From assembly GCF_000424325.1 (NCBI RefSeq), contig NZ_AUJR01000008.1:1-64000 (forward strand): a stretch of 64,000 nucleotides of DNA, read 5' to 3'. Of the stretch, positions 16,882-25,654 are shown piece after piece. Both the position numbers and the translations under genes were made by a program. The stretch's first letter is position 1, and each line of letters starts with the position of its first letter. The stretch comes from [Clostridium] clostridioforme AGR2157 (GTDB taxonomy: Bacteria > Bacillota > Clostridia > Lachnospirales > Lachnospiraceae). The notes beneath the pieces were generated by a model. That model saw only the letters and a program-made list of their open reading frames with translations. It was not told the origin of the DNA and did not search any database.

Positions 16882-18339
16882 CTAGTCGTCTTCCTCAGGT
16901 GCCAGCTCCGTGGTCTCTTCCTTAGGCGGCATGGCCAGTGAGAAAATGATGAAGCAGACAAAGGCAGCCACCAGACCCGGAATAATGGGCTGGCTTAACT
17001 TGATGCCGAACAGCATACCATTGGAAACATGCTCCAGGTATACCACCACGATGGTACCGGCAATCAGGGATGCAATGGTGCCTGCTGTGGACGCCTTCTT
17101 CCAGTAATGGCCCATGACATATGGGAAGAAGGACCCGGCTGCCCTTAATGTGAAGCAGAACATCAGGATGGATACAATGCTCTGGGTGTTGAAGAGAGCG
17201 ATGAACATGGAGGCCACGCCAACCAGGCACATAACGATTTTTGTCACCTTCATGACGGACTGGCTGGATGCATCCGGCTTCAGAACTGCCTTGTAGATGT
17301 CATTGGCAAAGATGGAGCCCGCGCCAAGGAGGTCGGAGTCAGAGCTGGACATGGTGGCGGAGATGATGCCTGCAAACAGAAGTCCGCATATGAGGGCCGG
17401 CATGGTGTTGATGGCAAGGACCGGCAGGGCGTAACGGGCGCCCACGGACTCAAACTGCGCGGAGCTGAACTTGCCCATATTGATTAAGGCCAGCGTGATG
17501 ATGCCCAGGATGGTAGGAATGAAGGCGTAGATGAAGTTGACCAGGGCTGCCAGCCATGCGCCGCCCCTGGCTGCCTTTTCATCCTTAGCGGCGTAGAAAC
17601 GTGACACTGCCTCCTGTCCTACGGAGAAGGTGGCTGTGTACATGATTACAAGGGAGATGATTCCAAACAGGTCATAGCCCTGGAACAGGCTTAAGGTGCC
17701 CCCCGGTATATTGGACGCCACATTTCCCCAGCCCCCGGCGTAATTCATGGCAAAGGGAACTGCGATAATCATGCCGATAACAATCAGGAATACCTGGACA
17801 AAGTCTGTCAGCGTAACGCTCCAGAGGCCGCCCATGATGGAGTAAACCGTAACCACCACGGCCACGATGATGACAGCCACCTGGTAGTCAATGTTCAGCA
17901 TGGTGGACAGAATGACGGCAGATGCGATAAACTGTCCGGCAGTAAGGCCCACCAGGGGAAGGAGCATGATGACGGCTGTTATGATGCCGCAGGATTTGCC
18001 GTAGCGCCTGCGGAAGTATTCAGGAACCGTCTTGACTGTGGCTGCCCTGAATTTTGGGGCCACAAAGCTGAGGATGATGAAGGCGATTCCCATGGTGGTT
18101 ATGTACCAGGATGCGCTGAGCCCGAAGCCTGACATACCGTTCTGGACCACGCCCAGGGAGCTGCCGCCGCCGATTTCCGTGGCTGCCAGGGTGCCGGCCA
18201 TGAGAAGCGGTCCCAGACGGCGTCCGGCCACCATGAAGTCGGTGTTGGTGGAAATTTTAGTGGATGAGTACCAGCCAATCCACAGCATCAAAAGCAGGTA
18301 GATGATTACAATGATTGTTACAATTACATTTGAATCCAT
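16882..18339 (-). CDS. Sodium:solute symporter (SSS family)
   Basis: A 485-residue membrane protein with about 13 helices. Seen: the early DFMVAGRRLGPLLMAGTLAATEIGGGS, KTVPEYFRRRYG, YSIMGGLWSVTLTDFVQ and the sodium-site region SATMSSSDSDLL, all of the SSS family. The substrate (amino acid, pantothenate, carboxylate or sugar) cannot be told. The C-terminus is acidic (APEEDD). AGGAGGGG lies before the ATG. It is divergent from the LytTR/GHKL regulator pair, which may control it. Confidence 0.88.
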   Translation of the reverse strand: MDSNVIVTIIVIIYLLLMLWIGWYSSTKISTNTDFMVAGRRLGPLLMAGTLAATEIGGGSSLGVVQNGMSGFGLSASWYITTMGIAFIILSFVAPKFRAATVKTVPEYFRRRYGKSCGIITAVIMLLPLVGLTAGQFIASAVILSTMLNIDYQVAVIIVAVVVTVYSIMGGLWSVTLTDFVQVFLIVIGMIIAVPFAMNYAGGWGNVASNIPGGTLSLFQGYDLFGIISLVIMYTATFSVGQEAVSRFYAAKDEKAARGGAWLAALVNFIYAFIPTILGIITLALINMGKFSSAQFESVGARYALPVLAINTMPALICGLLFAGIISATMSSSDSDLLGAGSIFANDIYKAVLKPDASSQSVMKVTKIVMCLVGVASMFIALFNTQSIVSILMFCFTLRAAGSFFPYVMGHYWKKASTAGTIASLIAGTIVVVYLEHVSNGMLFGIKLSQPIIPGLVAAFVCFIIFSLAMPPKEETTELAPEEDD

Positions 18340-18452
18340 AAAACCCCTCCTGTTGAAATGTTTTTCTTACCATTATTTTACCATAGCAGGAACGGGGGAA
18401 TAAGGGCCATTTCTGCAGAAAATATACCGAATATGATACTTTGTGGGGGAAC

Positions 18453-18481
18453 TTGACTTATGGTATAAATGTCAATAAAAT
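18453..18481 (+). promoter_or_regulatory. Promoter of the LytTR/GHKL operon
   Basis: TTGACT (18453-18458), 17 bases, TAAAAT (18476-18481). Confidence 0.6.
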
Positions 18482-18534
18482 ATAGGATAGGCTGTGGGAC
18501 GTACAGCAGTTTTATGGGAGAGGGGGTCCTGGGT

Positions 18535-19248
18535 ATGTATGAGGTGGCTATCTGTGACGATACAGAGGAGGAGCGTCTTCAGGCAGCGGAATATGCCGGG
18601 CGTTTTTTTGACAGAGAAGGCCTGGAGGTTCACATAGATACATATGCTGCCGGAAAGGAGCTTCTGGAGTCAGGCAAGGCGTATGATTTGTATCTTCTGG
18701 ATGTGCTGATGCCCGGAATGAGCGGCATTGATACGGCGGAAGCGCTGGCAGGGGAAGATGGGCAGGGCCATCCGGTGGTGGTGTTTATCACATCCTCCCT
18801 GGAATCCGCCGTGGAGGGATACCGGGTGGAGGCAGCCGGATTCATCCTTAAGCCGGTGGAGGAGGAGAACTTCCGGTCTACCATGGAACGGGTGATGAGG
18901 CGCAGGCTGGGATTGAAAAAGGCGGTCCTGTCCGTGGTCCATAACCGGGTGAATGTGGAGCTTCCTTTGGAGCGTCTGGCCTGGTTTGAGAACCGGCTGC
19001 ACCGCGTTTTTGTGAGACTGACAGATGGGGAAGTACTGGGCATTAACCAGAAGCTGTCCGAGCTGCAGCAGGCTCTTGAATGCCATTCCCAGTTCCTGCG
19101 CTGCCATCAGAGCTACCTGGTGAATCTGGACTATGTGGATAAGCTGGAGGATTCCTGTTTTTACATGAGGGATGGGCAGATGATTCCCATATCCAGGAAT
19201 TTTTATAAACAGAGCAAGAATGCCTATTACCATTACCGGCTGAAATGA
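18535..19248 (+). CDS. LytTR-family response regulator
   Basis: A 237-residue protein: receiver domain with ICDDTEEE, phosphorylated aspartate in LYLLDVLMPG and lysine in ILKPV, then a LytTR DNA-binding domain (RVFVRLTDGEVLG ... FLRCHQSYLVNLDYV ... MIPISRN). The start MYEVAICDD at 18535 has a GAGAGGGGG stretch upstream; longer in-frame starts do not align with the family. Eight bases separate it from the sensor kinase gene. The target may be the divergent symporter (inference). Confidence 0.9.
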   Translation: MYEVAICDDTEEERLQAAEYAGRFFDREGLEVHIDTYAAGKELLESGKAYDLYLLDVLMPGMSGIDTAEALAGEDGQGHPVVVFITSSLESAVEGYRVEAAGFILKPVEEENFRSTMERVMRRRLGLKKAVLSVVHNRVNVELPLERLAWFENRLHRVFVRLTDGEVLGINQKLSELQQALECHSQFLRCHQSYLVNLDYVDKLEDSCFYMRDGQMIPISRNFYKQSKNAYYHYRLK

Positions 19249-19255
19249 GGTACCT

Positions 19256-20560
19256 ATGAACGACGCGGCTTGTACTGTCTTTATAAATCTGATTAACCTG
19301 GCTGTGCGCATGATGCCCATTTTCGTGTGCCTGGAGCCAAAGCACAGCTACAGGGAAAACATAGCAGCCATTTCCGCCTGCCTGTGGGTCATCATGATAT
19401 CCATGGAATCTGTATTCCATATCAGCCCCCAGGTCTTTTTTGTGTTCCGGGGCATATTTTCCTGCCTTTATTTCCTGGTGCTCCTTATCTTTTTTAAGGG
19501 GTCCCTGCTTAAGAAAGGCTTCCTGTACATATCCGCATGGCTGTTCGCGGTCCTGTCCACATCGCTGAACGAGTTTGCAGCATGGATGTTAAAGGGGCAT
19601 GTTTCCCTGACATACGGACAAATCTGTGTGGCGGTATCCCTGCTGTGGGCCTGCGGCTTTTATGTGTTTGTCCGGTTCTGGCTGAGAGATAAGGTGAACC
19701 GGCTTTTTGACCAGTTATCCAGGCGCTCCTGCTCCCTGCTGCTGACGTATCCCTCGGTTTCCCTGTTCATTCTTTTCATCGGGAACAACACCATATTTTC
19801 ATCCCTTTCCCTGTCTGTGCGCGGGCTGGAGGACGTGCTGTTCTACCTGGCCCTGTGCATCATGATACTGGTGCTCTATGTGCTGATTTTAAGCAGTACC
19901 CTGGAAATCATGTGCAGACGCAGGACAGAGGAGGAGCTGCAGTTTGCCAGGCAGCTCATCAGCCAGCAGAGGGAGCATTATAACCAGACCCTGGATTACA
20001 TTGAACAGGTGCGTATCATCAAACATGATTTCCGCCATCACATCCATGCCCTTCTGAACATGGACAGGGGGGAGCGGACCAATTATCTGATGAACCTGAA
20101 ACGGGAGCTGGACATGACGGCGGAAATGGTGTTCTGCCAGAACCAGGCCGTGAACGGACTTCTCCAGGAGTATGCTGCCAGGGCAAGGCAGGATGGAGTG
20201 GAGTTCACTGCCATGGTGGATTTATCCGCCCATGTGCCTGTGGATGATTTGACCCTGTGCATTGTCATCGGCAATCTGCTGGAAAATGCCCTGGAAGCAT
20301 GCCGCCGCCTGTCAGGGCAGCGTTTCATCCTGGTCCAGGCCAGATGGCTGGATGACAACCTGATGATGCTGGTGGAAAATTCCTACAACGGACAAATAAA
20401 AAAGAACGGGAGCAGGATTCTATCCAGCAAAAGGGACGGAGGGCTGGGCATACTGAGCATAAAGCGAATCCTGAACCAGCCGGGGGACGAGTTCGACGTG
20501 GATTACAATGACTCCACCTTTACGGCCATGGTGAAAATCGTGGACAGGGCCCTGGGATAG
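19256..20560 (+). CDS. GHKL-type sensor histidine kinase
   Basis: A 434-residue protein with about six or seven membrane helices in the first 220 residues, then a coiled stretch (EEELQFARQLISQQREHY), the phosphorylated histidine in RIIKHDFRHHIHALL, and a GHKL ATPase domain (IVIGNLLENALEAC, later DGGLGILSIKRIL). This is the AgrC/LytS-like class that pairs with LytTR regulators. The ligand is unknown; a peptide or a small metabolite is possible. It is translated from an ATG after GAGGTACCT, close behind its partner. Confidence 0.88.
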   Translation: MNDAACTVFINLINLAVRMMPIFVCLEPKHSYRENIAAISACLWVIMISMESVFHISPQVFFVFRGIFSCLYFLVLLIFFKGSLLKKGFLYISAWLFAVLSTSLNEFAAWMLKGHVSLTYGQICVAVSLLWACGFYVFVRFWLRDKVNRLFDQLSRRSCSLLLTYPSVSLFILFIGNNTIFSSLSLSVRGLEDVLFYLALCIMILVLYVLILSSTLEIMCRRRTEEELQFARQLISQQREHYNQTLDYIEQVRIIKHDFRHHIHALLNMDRGERTNYLMNLKRELDMTAEMVFCQNQAVNGLLQEYAARARQDGVEFTAMVDLSAHVPVDDLTLCIVIGNLLENALEACRRLSGQRFILVQARWLDDNLMMLVENSYNGQIKKNGSRILSSKRDGGLGILSIKRILNQPGDEFDVDYNDSTFTAMVKIVDRALG

Positions 20561-20736
20561 GATGTACAGATAGATTATTGTTCGCTGTCTTTGTGAGACT
20601 GTAATTTGGACTGGGTAGTTCGCCAGGAACTGGCAAAGAGCGGATTGTGGAACGGTTCTTACAGATGTGACAATAAGATTCAGAAAGGACTCCCAGGATA
20701 TGTCGCCAGGATGCGGTCAATCAGAAGATAAAAGGA

Positions 20737-20764
20737 TTGCAATCTCCTTGAAACCATGTATAAT
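20737..20764 (+). promoter_or_regulatory. Promoter of the thiamine salvage operon
   Basis: TTGCAA (20737-20742), 16 bases, TATAAT (20759-20764). Start near 20771, just before the riboswitch. Confidence 0.65.
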
Positions 20765-20777
20765 GGTAGTTGTAAAT

Positions 20778-20870
20778 AAACGGGGAGCTCACTTAAGTGG
20801 GCTGAGAGTAAGCTGTTCATGCTTAGACCCATTACCTGATTTGGATAATGCCAACGTAGGGACCATAGCG
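20778..20870 (+). ncRNA. TPP riboswitch (THI element)
   Basis: The conserved pieces are all present in order: GGGGAGCT with its closing region, GCTGAGA, GACCCATTACCTGATTTGG and AATGCCAACGTAGGGA. It binds thiamine pyrophosphate. A terminator at 20881-20913 follows directly, so TPP probably causes early termination before thiD and cytX. Confidence 0.97.
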
Positions 20871-20880
20871 GACGATTGCC

Positions 20881-20913
20881 GGCGGAGCACCTGTTTTGGT
20901 GTTCCGCCTTTTT
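20881..20913 (+). terminator. Riboswitch-controlled terminator
   Basis: An 11-bp stem GGCGGAGCACC/GGTGTTCCGCC (20881-20891 with 20898-20908), TTTTT tail. It is the expression platform of the TPP riboswitch. The remaining 110 bases to thiD hold no gene. Confidence 0.88.
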
Positions 20914-21029
20914 GAGTATGACGGGCATGTCCGTATGGCATCAGGCATGGGCGCCGGAGCTTCCCGGCGGCGGATTGGGGGCACCACCTTCCGCCGCTTT
21001 ATAAAATTAATGCGAAAAGGAGAATGACT

Positions 21030-21821
21030 ATGAAAACAGCATTAACAATCGCTGGAAGCGATTCCAGCGGAGGCGCCGGCATCCAGGCAGATATCAAGAC
21101 CATGACCGCTCACGGGGTATACGCCATGAGCGCCATAACGGCATTGACTGCCCAGAATACGACCGGTGTGACAGGAATCATGGAGGTGACTCCATTTTTT
21201 TTAAAGGAACAGTTAGACGACATATTTACGGATATATTCCCGGACGCAGTTAAAATCGGGATGGTTTCCTCCGGCGGCCTGATAGAGGCCATCGGGGACA
21301 GGCTGGCATTTTACAGGGCAGCCAATGTGGTGGTGGACCCGGTCATGGTATCCACCAGCGGTTCCCGGCTAATCAGCGGGGAGGCCATAGAGGCGCTGAA
21401 GAAAGTCCTTCTTCCCATGGCAAACCTGCTGACTCCCAATATCCCGGAGGCAGAGGTGCTGTCAGGAATGGAGATACATAATCCCGGTGACATGGAGAGG
21501 GCGGCAAGAGCCATCGGGGAGGGCTATGGCTGCGCCGTGCTCCTTAAGGGCGGCCACCAGCTCAATGATGCCAATGATCTGCTGTACCGGGATAAGAAAC
21601 TGAAATGGTTTAACGGCAGGCGGATTGACAACCCCAATACCCATGGGACAGGCTGTACCCTGTCCAGCGCCATTGCCTCCAACCTGGCCAAGGGCATGGA
21701 TATGGACCTGGCTGTGGAGCGGGCCAAGGTATATCTCTCAGGCGCGCTGGAAGCGCAGCTGGACCTGGGAAAAGGAAGCGGACCAATGAACCATGGATTT
21801 GCCATCCGGGGCGAGTATTAA
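21030..21821 (+). CDS. thiD: Hydroxymethylpyrimidine / phosphomethylpyrimidine kinase
   Basis: A 263-residue ribokinase-fold enzyme phosphorylating HMP and HMP-phosphate. Seen: LTIAGSDSSGGAGIQADIKT at the start, VVDPVMVSTSG, LTPNIPEAEVL, VLLKGGH and the anion-hole/catalytic NTHGTGCTLSSAIA. AAAAGGAG lies 8 bases before the ATG at 21030. Together with CytX downstream it forms an HMP salvage unit under TPP control. Confidence 0.97.
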   Translation: MKTALTIAGSDSSGGAGIQADIKTMTAHGVYAMSAITALTAQNTTGVTGIMEVTPFFLKEQLDDIFTDIFPDAVKIGMVSSGGLIEAIGDRLAFYRAANVVVDPVMVSTSGSRLISGEAIEALKKVLLPMANLLTPNIPEAEVLSGMEIHNPGDMERAARAIGEGYGCAVLLKGGHQLNDANDLLYRDKKLKWFNGRRIDNPNTHGTGCTLSSAIASNLAKGMDMDLAVERAKVYLSGALEAQLDLGKGSGPMNHGFAIRGEY

Positions 21822-21833
21822 GGAGGGATGAGC

Positions 21834-23042
21834 ATGAAGGAAAAGATAAGTATGAAGGAAAAGGGGACCTCCGTGTCTGCCAACAGCCTTATATGGTTTG
21901 GGGCAGGCGTATCCATAGCCGAAATACTGACAGGCACATATCTGGCGCCTCTGGGATTTGGAAAGGGGTTGGCAGCCATTTTGCTGGGCCATGTGATTGG
22001 CTGCGTTCTGCTGTTCATGGCAGGACTCATTGGAGGATATACCGGGCGCAGCTCCATGGAAACAGTGAAGATGAGCTTTGGGCAGAAAGGAAGCCTGCTG
22101 TTTTGCGGGCTTAATGTCCTGCAGCTGGTGGGCTGGACCTCCATCATGATTTACGACGGCGGGCTGGCTGCCAACGGTATTTTTGACGCAGGCCTGTGGG
22201 TCTGGTGCCTTGTGATTGGCGGTCTGATTCTGGTGTGGCTTTTAATTGGAATCAGGAACCTGGGAAAAATCAATACGGCAGCCATGGCAGCGCTGTTTGT
22301 GCTGACTCTCATCCTGTGCCGGGTTATATTTGCCGGCAACGGGGAGCCGTCCATGAATGCAGACAGTTCCCTGAGCTTTGGGGCTGCAGTTGAATTGTCT
22401 GTGGCCATGCCGCTGTCCTGGCTGCCACTAATCAGCGATTATACAAGGGAGGCCGAACGGCCCTTCGGGGTAACGGCTGCAAGCGCCGTGGTCTACGGCC
22501 TGGTAAGCTGCTTTATGTATGTCATTGGTATGGGAGCAGCCATCTATACGGGCGAATATGATATCTCTGTCATCATGGTCAAGGCAGGGCTGGGAGTGGC
22601 GGGGCTCCTCATTATCGTGCTGTCCACCGTGACCACCACGTTTCTGGACGCCTACTCTGCCGGTGTATCCAGTGTGTCCATCACACGCAGGATTAAGGAA
22701 AAATGGGCGGCAGTGGCAGTTACTATCGTTGGCACTGCGGCAGCCATGGTATACCCCATGGACAACATTACGGATTTCCTTTATCTGATTGGTTCCGTGT
22801 TTGCCCCCATGATTGCCATTCAGATTGCGGATTATTTTATCATCCGGCAGGACCATGAGGCGGAGGCGGCTAATCTGCCAAACCTGGTTATCTGGCTGGC
22901 TGGTTTTGTGATTTACCGCGTACTGATGCGGGTGGATACACCTGTGGGAAGCACCCTTCCAGACATGGCGGTCACCGTGGTTCTGTGCGTGGTCTGCCGC
23001 CGGGTGATGGCTGCCGGCCGTGCGCTGCCCGGACGGGCATGA
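21834..23042 (+). CDS. cytX: Hydroxymethylpyrimidine transporter CytX
   Basis: A 402-residue membrane protein of the NCS1/cytosine permease family with about 12 helices. Seen: SLIWFGAGVSIAEILTGTYLAPLGFGKG, NVLQLVGWTSIMIYDGG, PLSWLPLISDYTREA, DAYSAGVSSVS. CytX is a known TPP-riboswitch-linked carrier for the thiamine precursor HMP, and it follows thiD at 12 bases. GGAGGG supports the ATG at 21834; the ATG at 21828 overlaps that site. The N-terminus has a small duplication (MKEKISMKEK). The 213 bases behind it hold a 7-bp hairpin (23161-23184) and no gene. Confidence 0.93.
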   Translation: MKEKISMKEKGTSVSANSLIWFGAGVSIAEILTGTYLAPLGFGKGLAAILLGHVIGCVLLFMAGLIGGYTGRSSMETVKMSFGQKGSLLFCGLNVLQLVGWTSIMIYDGGLAANGIFDAGLWVWCLVIGGLILVWLLIGIRNLGKINTAAMAALFVLTLILCRVIFAGNGEPSMNADSSLSFGAAVELSVAMPLSWLPLISDYTREAERPFGVTAASAVVYGLVSCFMYVIGMGAAIYTGEYDISVIMVKAGLGVAGLLIIVLSTVTTTFLDAYSAGVSSVSITRRIKEKWAAVAVTIVGTAAAMVYPMDNITDFLYLIGSVFAPMIAIQIADYFIIRQDHEAEAANLPNLVIWLAGFVIYRVLMRVDTPVGSTLPDMAVTVVLCVVCRRVMAAGRALPGRA

Positions 23043-23255
23043 GAGACGGCTGGCAAGCGGATTTTGTGATTTACGTTCCGGGGAAAATGTGACAAAAGTA
23101 TGATATTTCTAAAAAGTCCTTTACGGGAAGGCATTGCAGGTGTTACAATATGCTCTGGCAGTCCGGGTGACATAACGCCCGGACGTCTATTACGGTAAAA
23201 TGGCCGGACATAGGGACGGCGGACCGGTTTTCCCATAAGAAGAGGAGCAGAATAA

Positions 23256-23969
23256 ATGAAAAAATGGATTTGTATATGTGCGGCAGCGGTACTGGCGGTT
23301 TCAGCCCTGACCGGATGCAGCACCAGTTCAGGGGCCGCGACTACGGCGGCGCAGACTGAGGTGGTTAAGGAACATGCAGCCAAGGCGGAGACGGCTAAAA
23401 AGGAGACAACCAAGACAGCGGAGGCTTCAGAGGAAGCCCAGGATACCGATTCTGAGGAAATTGAGGCAGCGGCAGGAAAACACCATGTAAAGATTAACGT
23501 AAAGGACTATGGAACCATTTCCGTGGAGCTTTACGGGGACGAGGCCCCCATCACGGTGGCTAACTTCCTGAAGCTGGCCAAGGACGGTTTCTATGACGGA
23601 CTTACCTTCCACCGCATCATAAGCGGTTTCATGATTCAGGGCGGCGACCCGTTAGGCACGGGCATGGGCGGTTCTGACCAGGAAATCAAAGGCGAGTTTT
23701 CCAACAACGGAGTGGAGAACCCATTGTCCCACACCAGGGGAGCTATTTCCATGGCACGTTCCCAGATAAAGGACAGCGCCAGTTCGCAGTTCTTCATTGT
23801 ACACGAGGACAGCACATTCCTGGATGGGGATTACGCCTGTTTCGGATATGTGACAGAGGGCATGGAGGTAGTGGATGCCATCTGCGAGGATACAAAGGTG
23901 GAAGACAACAACGGTTCCGTGGCAAAGGCCAACCAGCCTGTCATCGAGAGCATAGAGGTAGTGGACTGA
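23256..23969 (+). CDS. Cyclophilin-type peptidyl-prolyl isomerase lipoprotein
   Basis: A 237-residue protein with a lipoprotein signal (MKKWICICAAAVLAVSALTGC, cysteine 21 lipidated), an Ala/Glu/Lys-rich linker to about residue 75, and a cyclophilin domain (VELYGDEAPITVANFLKLA, FHRIISGFMIQGGDP, GAISMAR, SSQFFIVHED). It should sit on the outer face of the membrane and help fold exported proteins. It is a single gene flanked by hairpins. Confidence 0.93.
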   Translation: MKKWICICAAAVLAVSALTGCSTSSGAATTAAQTEVVKEHAAKAETAKKETTKTAEASEEAQDTDSEEIEAAAGKHHVKINVKDYGTISVELYGDEAPITVANFLKLAKDGFYDGLTFHRIISGFMIQGGDPLGTGMGGSDQEIKGEFSNNGVENPLSHTRGAISMARSQIKDSASSQFFIVHEDSTFLDGDYACFGYVTEGMEVVDAICEDTKVEDNNGSVAKANQPVIESIEVVD

Positions 23970-23991
23970 TAAAGGTCCTGACATACGAAAG

Positions 23992-24032
23992 AATCCGGGT
24001 TTTCCTGTTTTAGGGACCCCGGATTTTATATT
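23992..24032 (+). terminator. Terminator after the cyclophilin gene
   Basis: Stem AATCCGGG/CCCGGATT (23992-23999 with 24018-24025), followed by TTATATTTTT. Confidence 0.7.
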
Positions 24033-24174
24033 TTTATGAAGAATTCTTACATTTTTGATTTTCATATTGAAAATATGGTGAAGGGCTGTTATGTTAAGAA
24101 AGCATCCTGCCGTTTTCAGGCAGGAGTGGAAGAAAATGCAGTAAATATCAATAAAAGGCAGGGCAGGATTGTTT

Positions 24175-25611
24175 ATGCAGAAGTTAAGGAAGAGGACATG
24201 GATGGGAAGGCTGGCCGCAGCGGTGATGGCAGCGGCTGTGCTTGTGCTGGCAGGGGCGTTTGTGTCCCTGGCGGATGAGAGCGGAGATACAACCCGTTTT
24301 GTATCCGGTACAAAAGTCAACGGCGTGGGAGTGGGCGGACTGACCGTGGATGAGGCCAAGGCCAGAATCGAGGGTTTTTATGCCGGTGAATACAATCTCA
24401 CCATCAAGGAGAGAGGCGGACGCCAGGAAACCATAACAGGTACGGATATCGGTTACAGGGTGGAGGTTCCCGAGGGACTTAAGGCTATACTGGACGCACA
24501 GAACGCAACCGGGCGTGTCTCAGGACCGGATGCGGATAACTCCCATACCATGGGCATGACAGTGACCTACAGCCAGGAGGCCCTGGGGGCAAAGATTAAG
24601 GCTCTGACCCTGATAAGCGGCTCCGGCATCACAGTCACTTCCGATGCCCGCATATCCTCCTATGAGGAGGGACAGCCTTTTTCCATCATACCGGCTGTCC
24701 AGGGAAATAATGTGGACGAGGCCAAAACCACGGAGGTGATTACCGCTGCTGTAAAAGCAGGGCAGAACTCAGTGGATGTGGACAGCGCAGGCTGTTATTA
24801 CCAGGTAAATATATGGGAGACAGATGAGAACCTTATCGCCCTGTGCGCCCGCATGAACCAGTACCGGGACATGAGCGTCAATTATGTGTTTGGCGGTGAG
24901 AAGGAGACCCTTGGCGGTGAGACCATAGCCACCTGGGTCACAGGAAGCCAGGACGGGGTACCGACGGTTGACCTGGAGAAAATCACGGCCTTTGTGACAG
25001 AGATGGCTTCCAGAAGGGATACGGCCGGAACCGCCCGCATATTCCATACAGCCACGGGCAAAGATGTGGAGCTGACAGGCCCCTACGGCTGGAAAATAGA
25101 TGTGGCAGGCGAGGTCCAGGCCCTGGCAGCCCTGATTCAGGCCGGCCCCGCAGCTGGTCCTGTGGACAGGGAACCTGTATACGCCATGACGGCAGCAAGC
25201 CGCACGGCTCCTGACTGGGGCACCACGTATGCGGAGGTGGACCTGACAGGACAGCACGTATACATGTTCCAGGAAGGAAACCTGGTGTGGGATGCGCCCT
25301 GCGTCACGGGAAATATATCCAAGAATTACGACACGCCCGCAGGCATCTACAGCCTGACCTACAAGGAAAAGGACAGGATACTGAGGGGAGCCAAGCAGGC
25401 GGACGGAACCTATGAGTACGAGAGCCATGTGGATTACTGGATGCCCTTTAACGGAGGCATTGGTTTCCATGACGCCGCATGGAGAAGCAAATTCGGAGGC
25501 ACCATCTTCCAGACCAGCGGAAGCCATGGCTGCATAAACCTTCCGCCGGAAAAAGCCAGCGTGCTCTATGACTTAATATATAAGGGCATGCCTGTGCTCT
25601 GCTACCAATAA
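24175..25611 (+). CDS. L,D-transpeptidase with peptidoglycan-binding-like domain
   Basis: A 478-residue protein with an N-terminal membrane/signal segment (about residues 12-34), one or two PG_binding_4-like regions (VNGVGVGGLTVDEAKARI and later MASRRDTAGTARIF), and a C-terminal YkuD domain with HVYMFQEGNLVWDAPCVTG, GIGFHD and the catalytic SGSHGCINLPP. It is a member of the long Clostridial YkuD class making 3-3 cross-links. I chose ATG 24175 over the TTG at 24169; the binding site (GGGCAGGA) is moderate. The MATE gene follows after about 40 bases. Confidence 0.9.
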   Translation: MQKLRKRTWMGRLAAAVMAAAVLVLAGAFVSLADESGDTTRFVSGTKVNGVGVGGLTVDEAKARIEGFYAGEYNLTIKERGGRQETITGTDIGYRVEVPEGLKAILDAQNATGRVSGPDADNSHTMGMTVTYSQEALGAKIKALTLISGSGITVTSDARISSYEEGQPFSIIPAVQGNNVDEAKTTEVITAAVKAGQNSVDVDSAGCYYQVNIWETDENLIALCARMNQYRDMSVNYVFGGEKETLGGETIATWVTGSQDGVPTVDLEKITAFVTEMASRRDTAGTARIFHTATGKDVELTGPYGWKIDVAGEVQALAALIQAGPAAGPVDREPVYAMTAASRTAPDWGTTYAEVDLTGQHVYMFQEGNLVWDAPCVTGNISKNYDTPAGIYSLTYKEKDRILRGAKQADGTYEYESHVDYWMPFNGGIGFHDAAWRSKFGGTIFQTSGSHGCINLPPEKASVLYDLIYKGMPVLCYQ

Positions 25612-25654
25612 CAGGCTTGGGATGAAATTCACAGAAACAGAGAGGAATACATAC

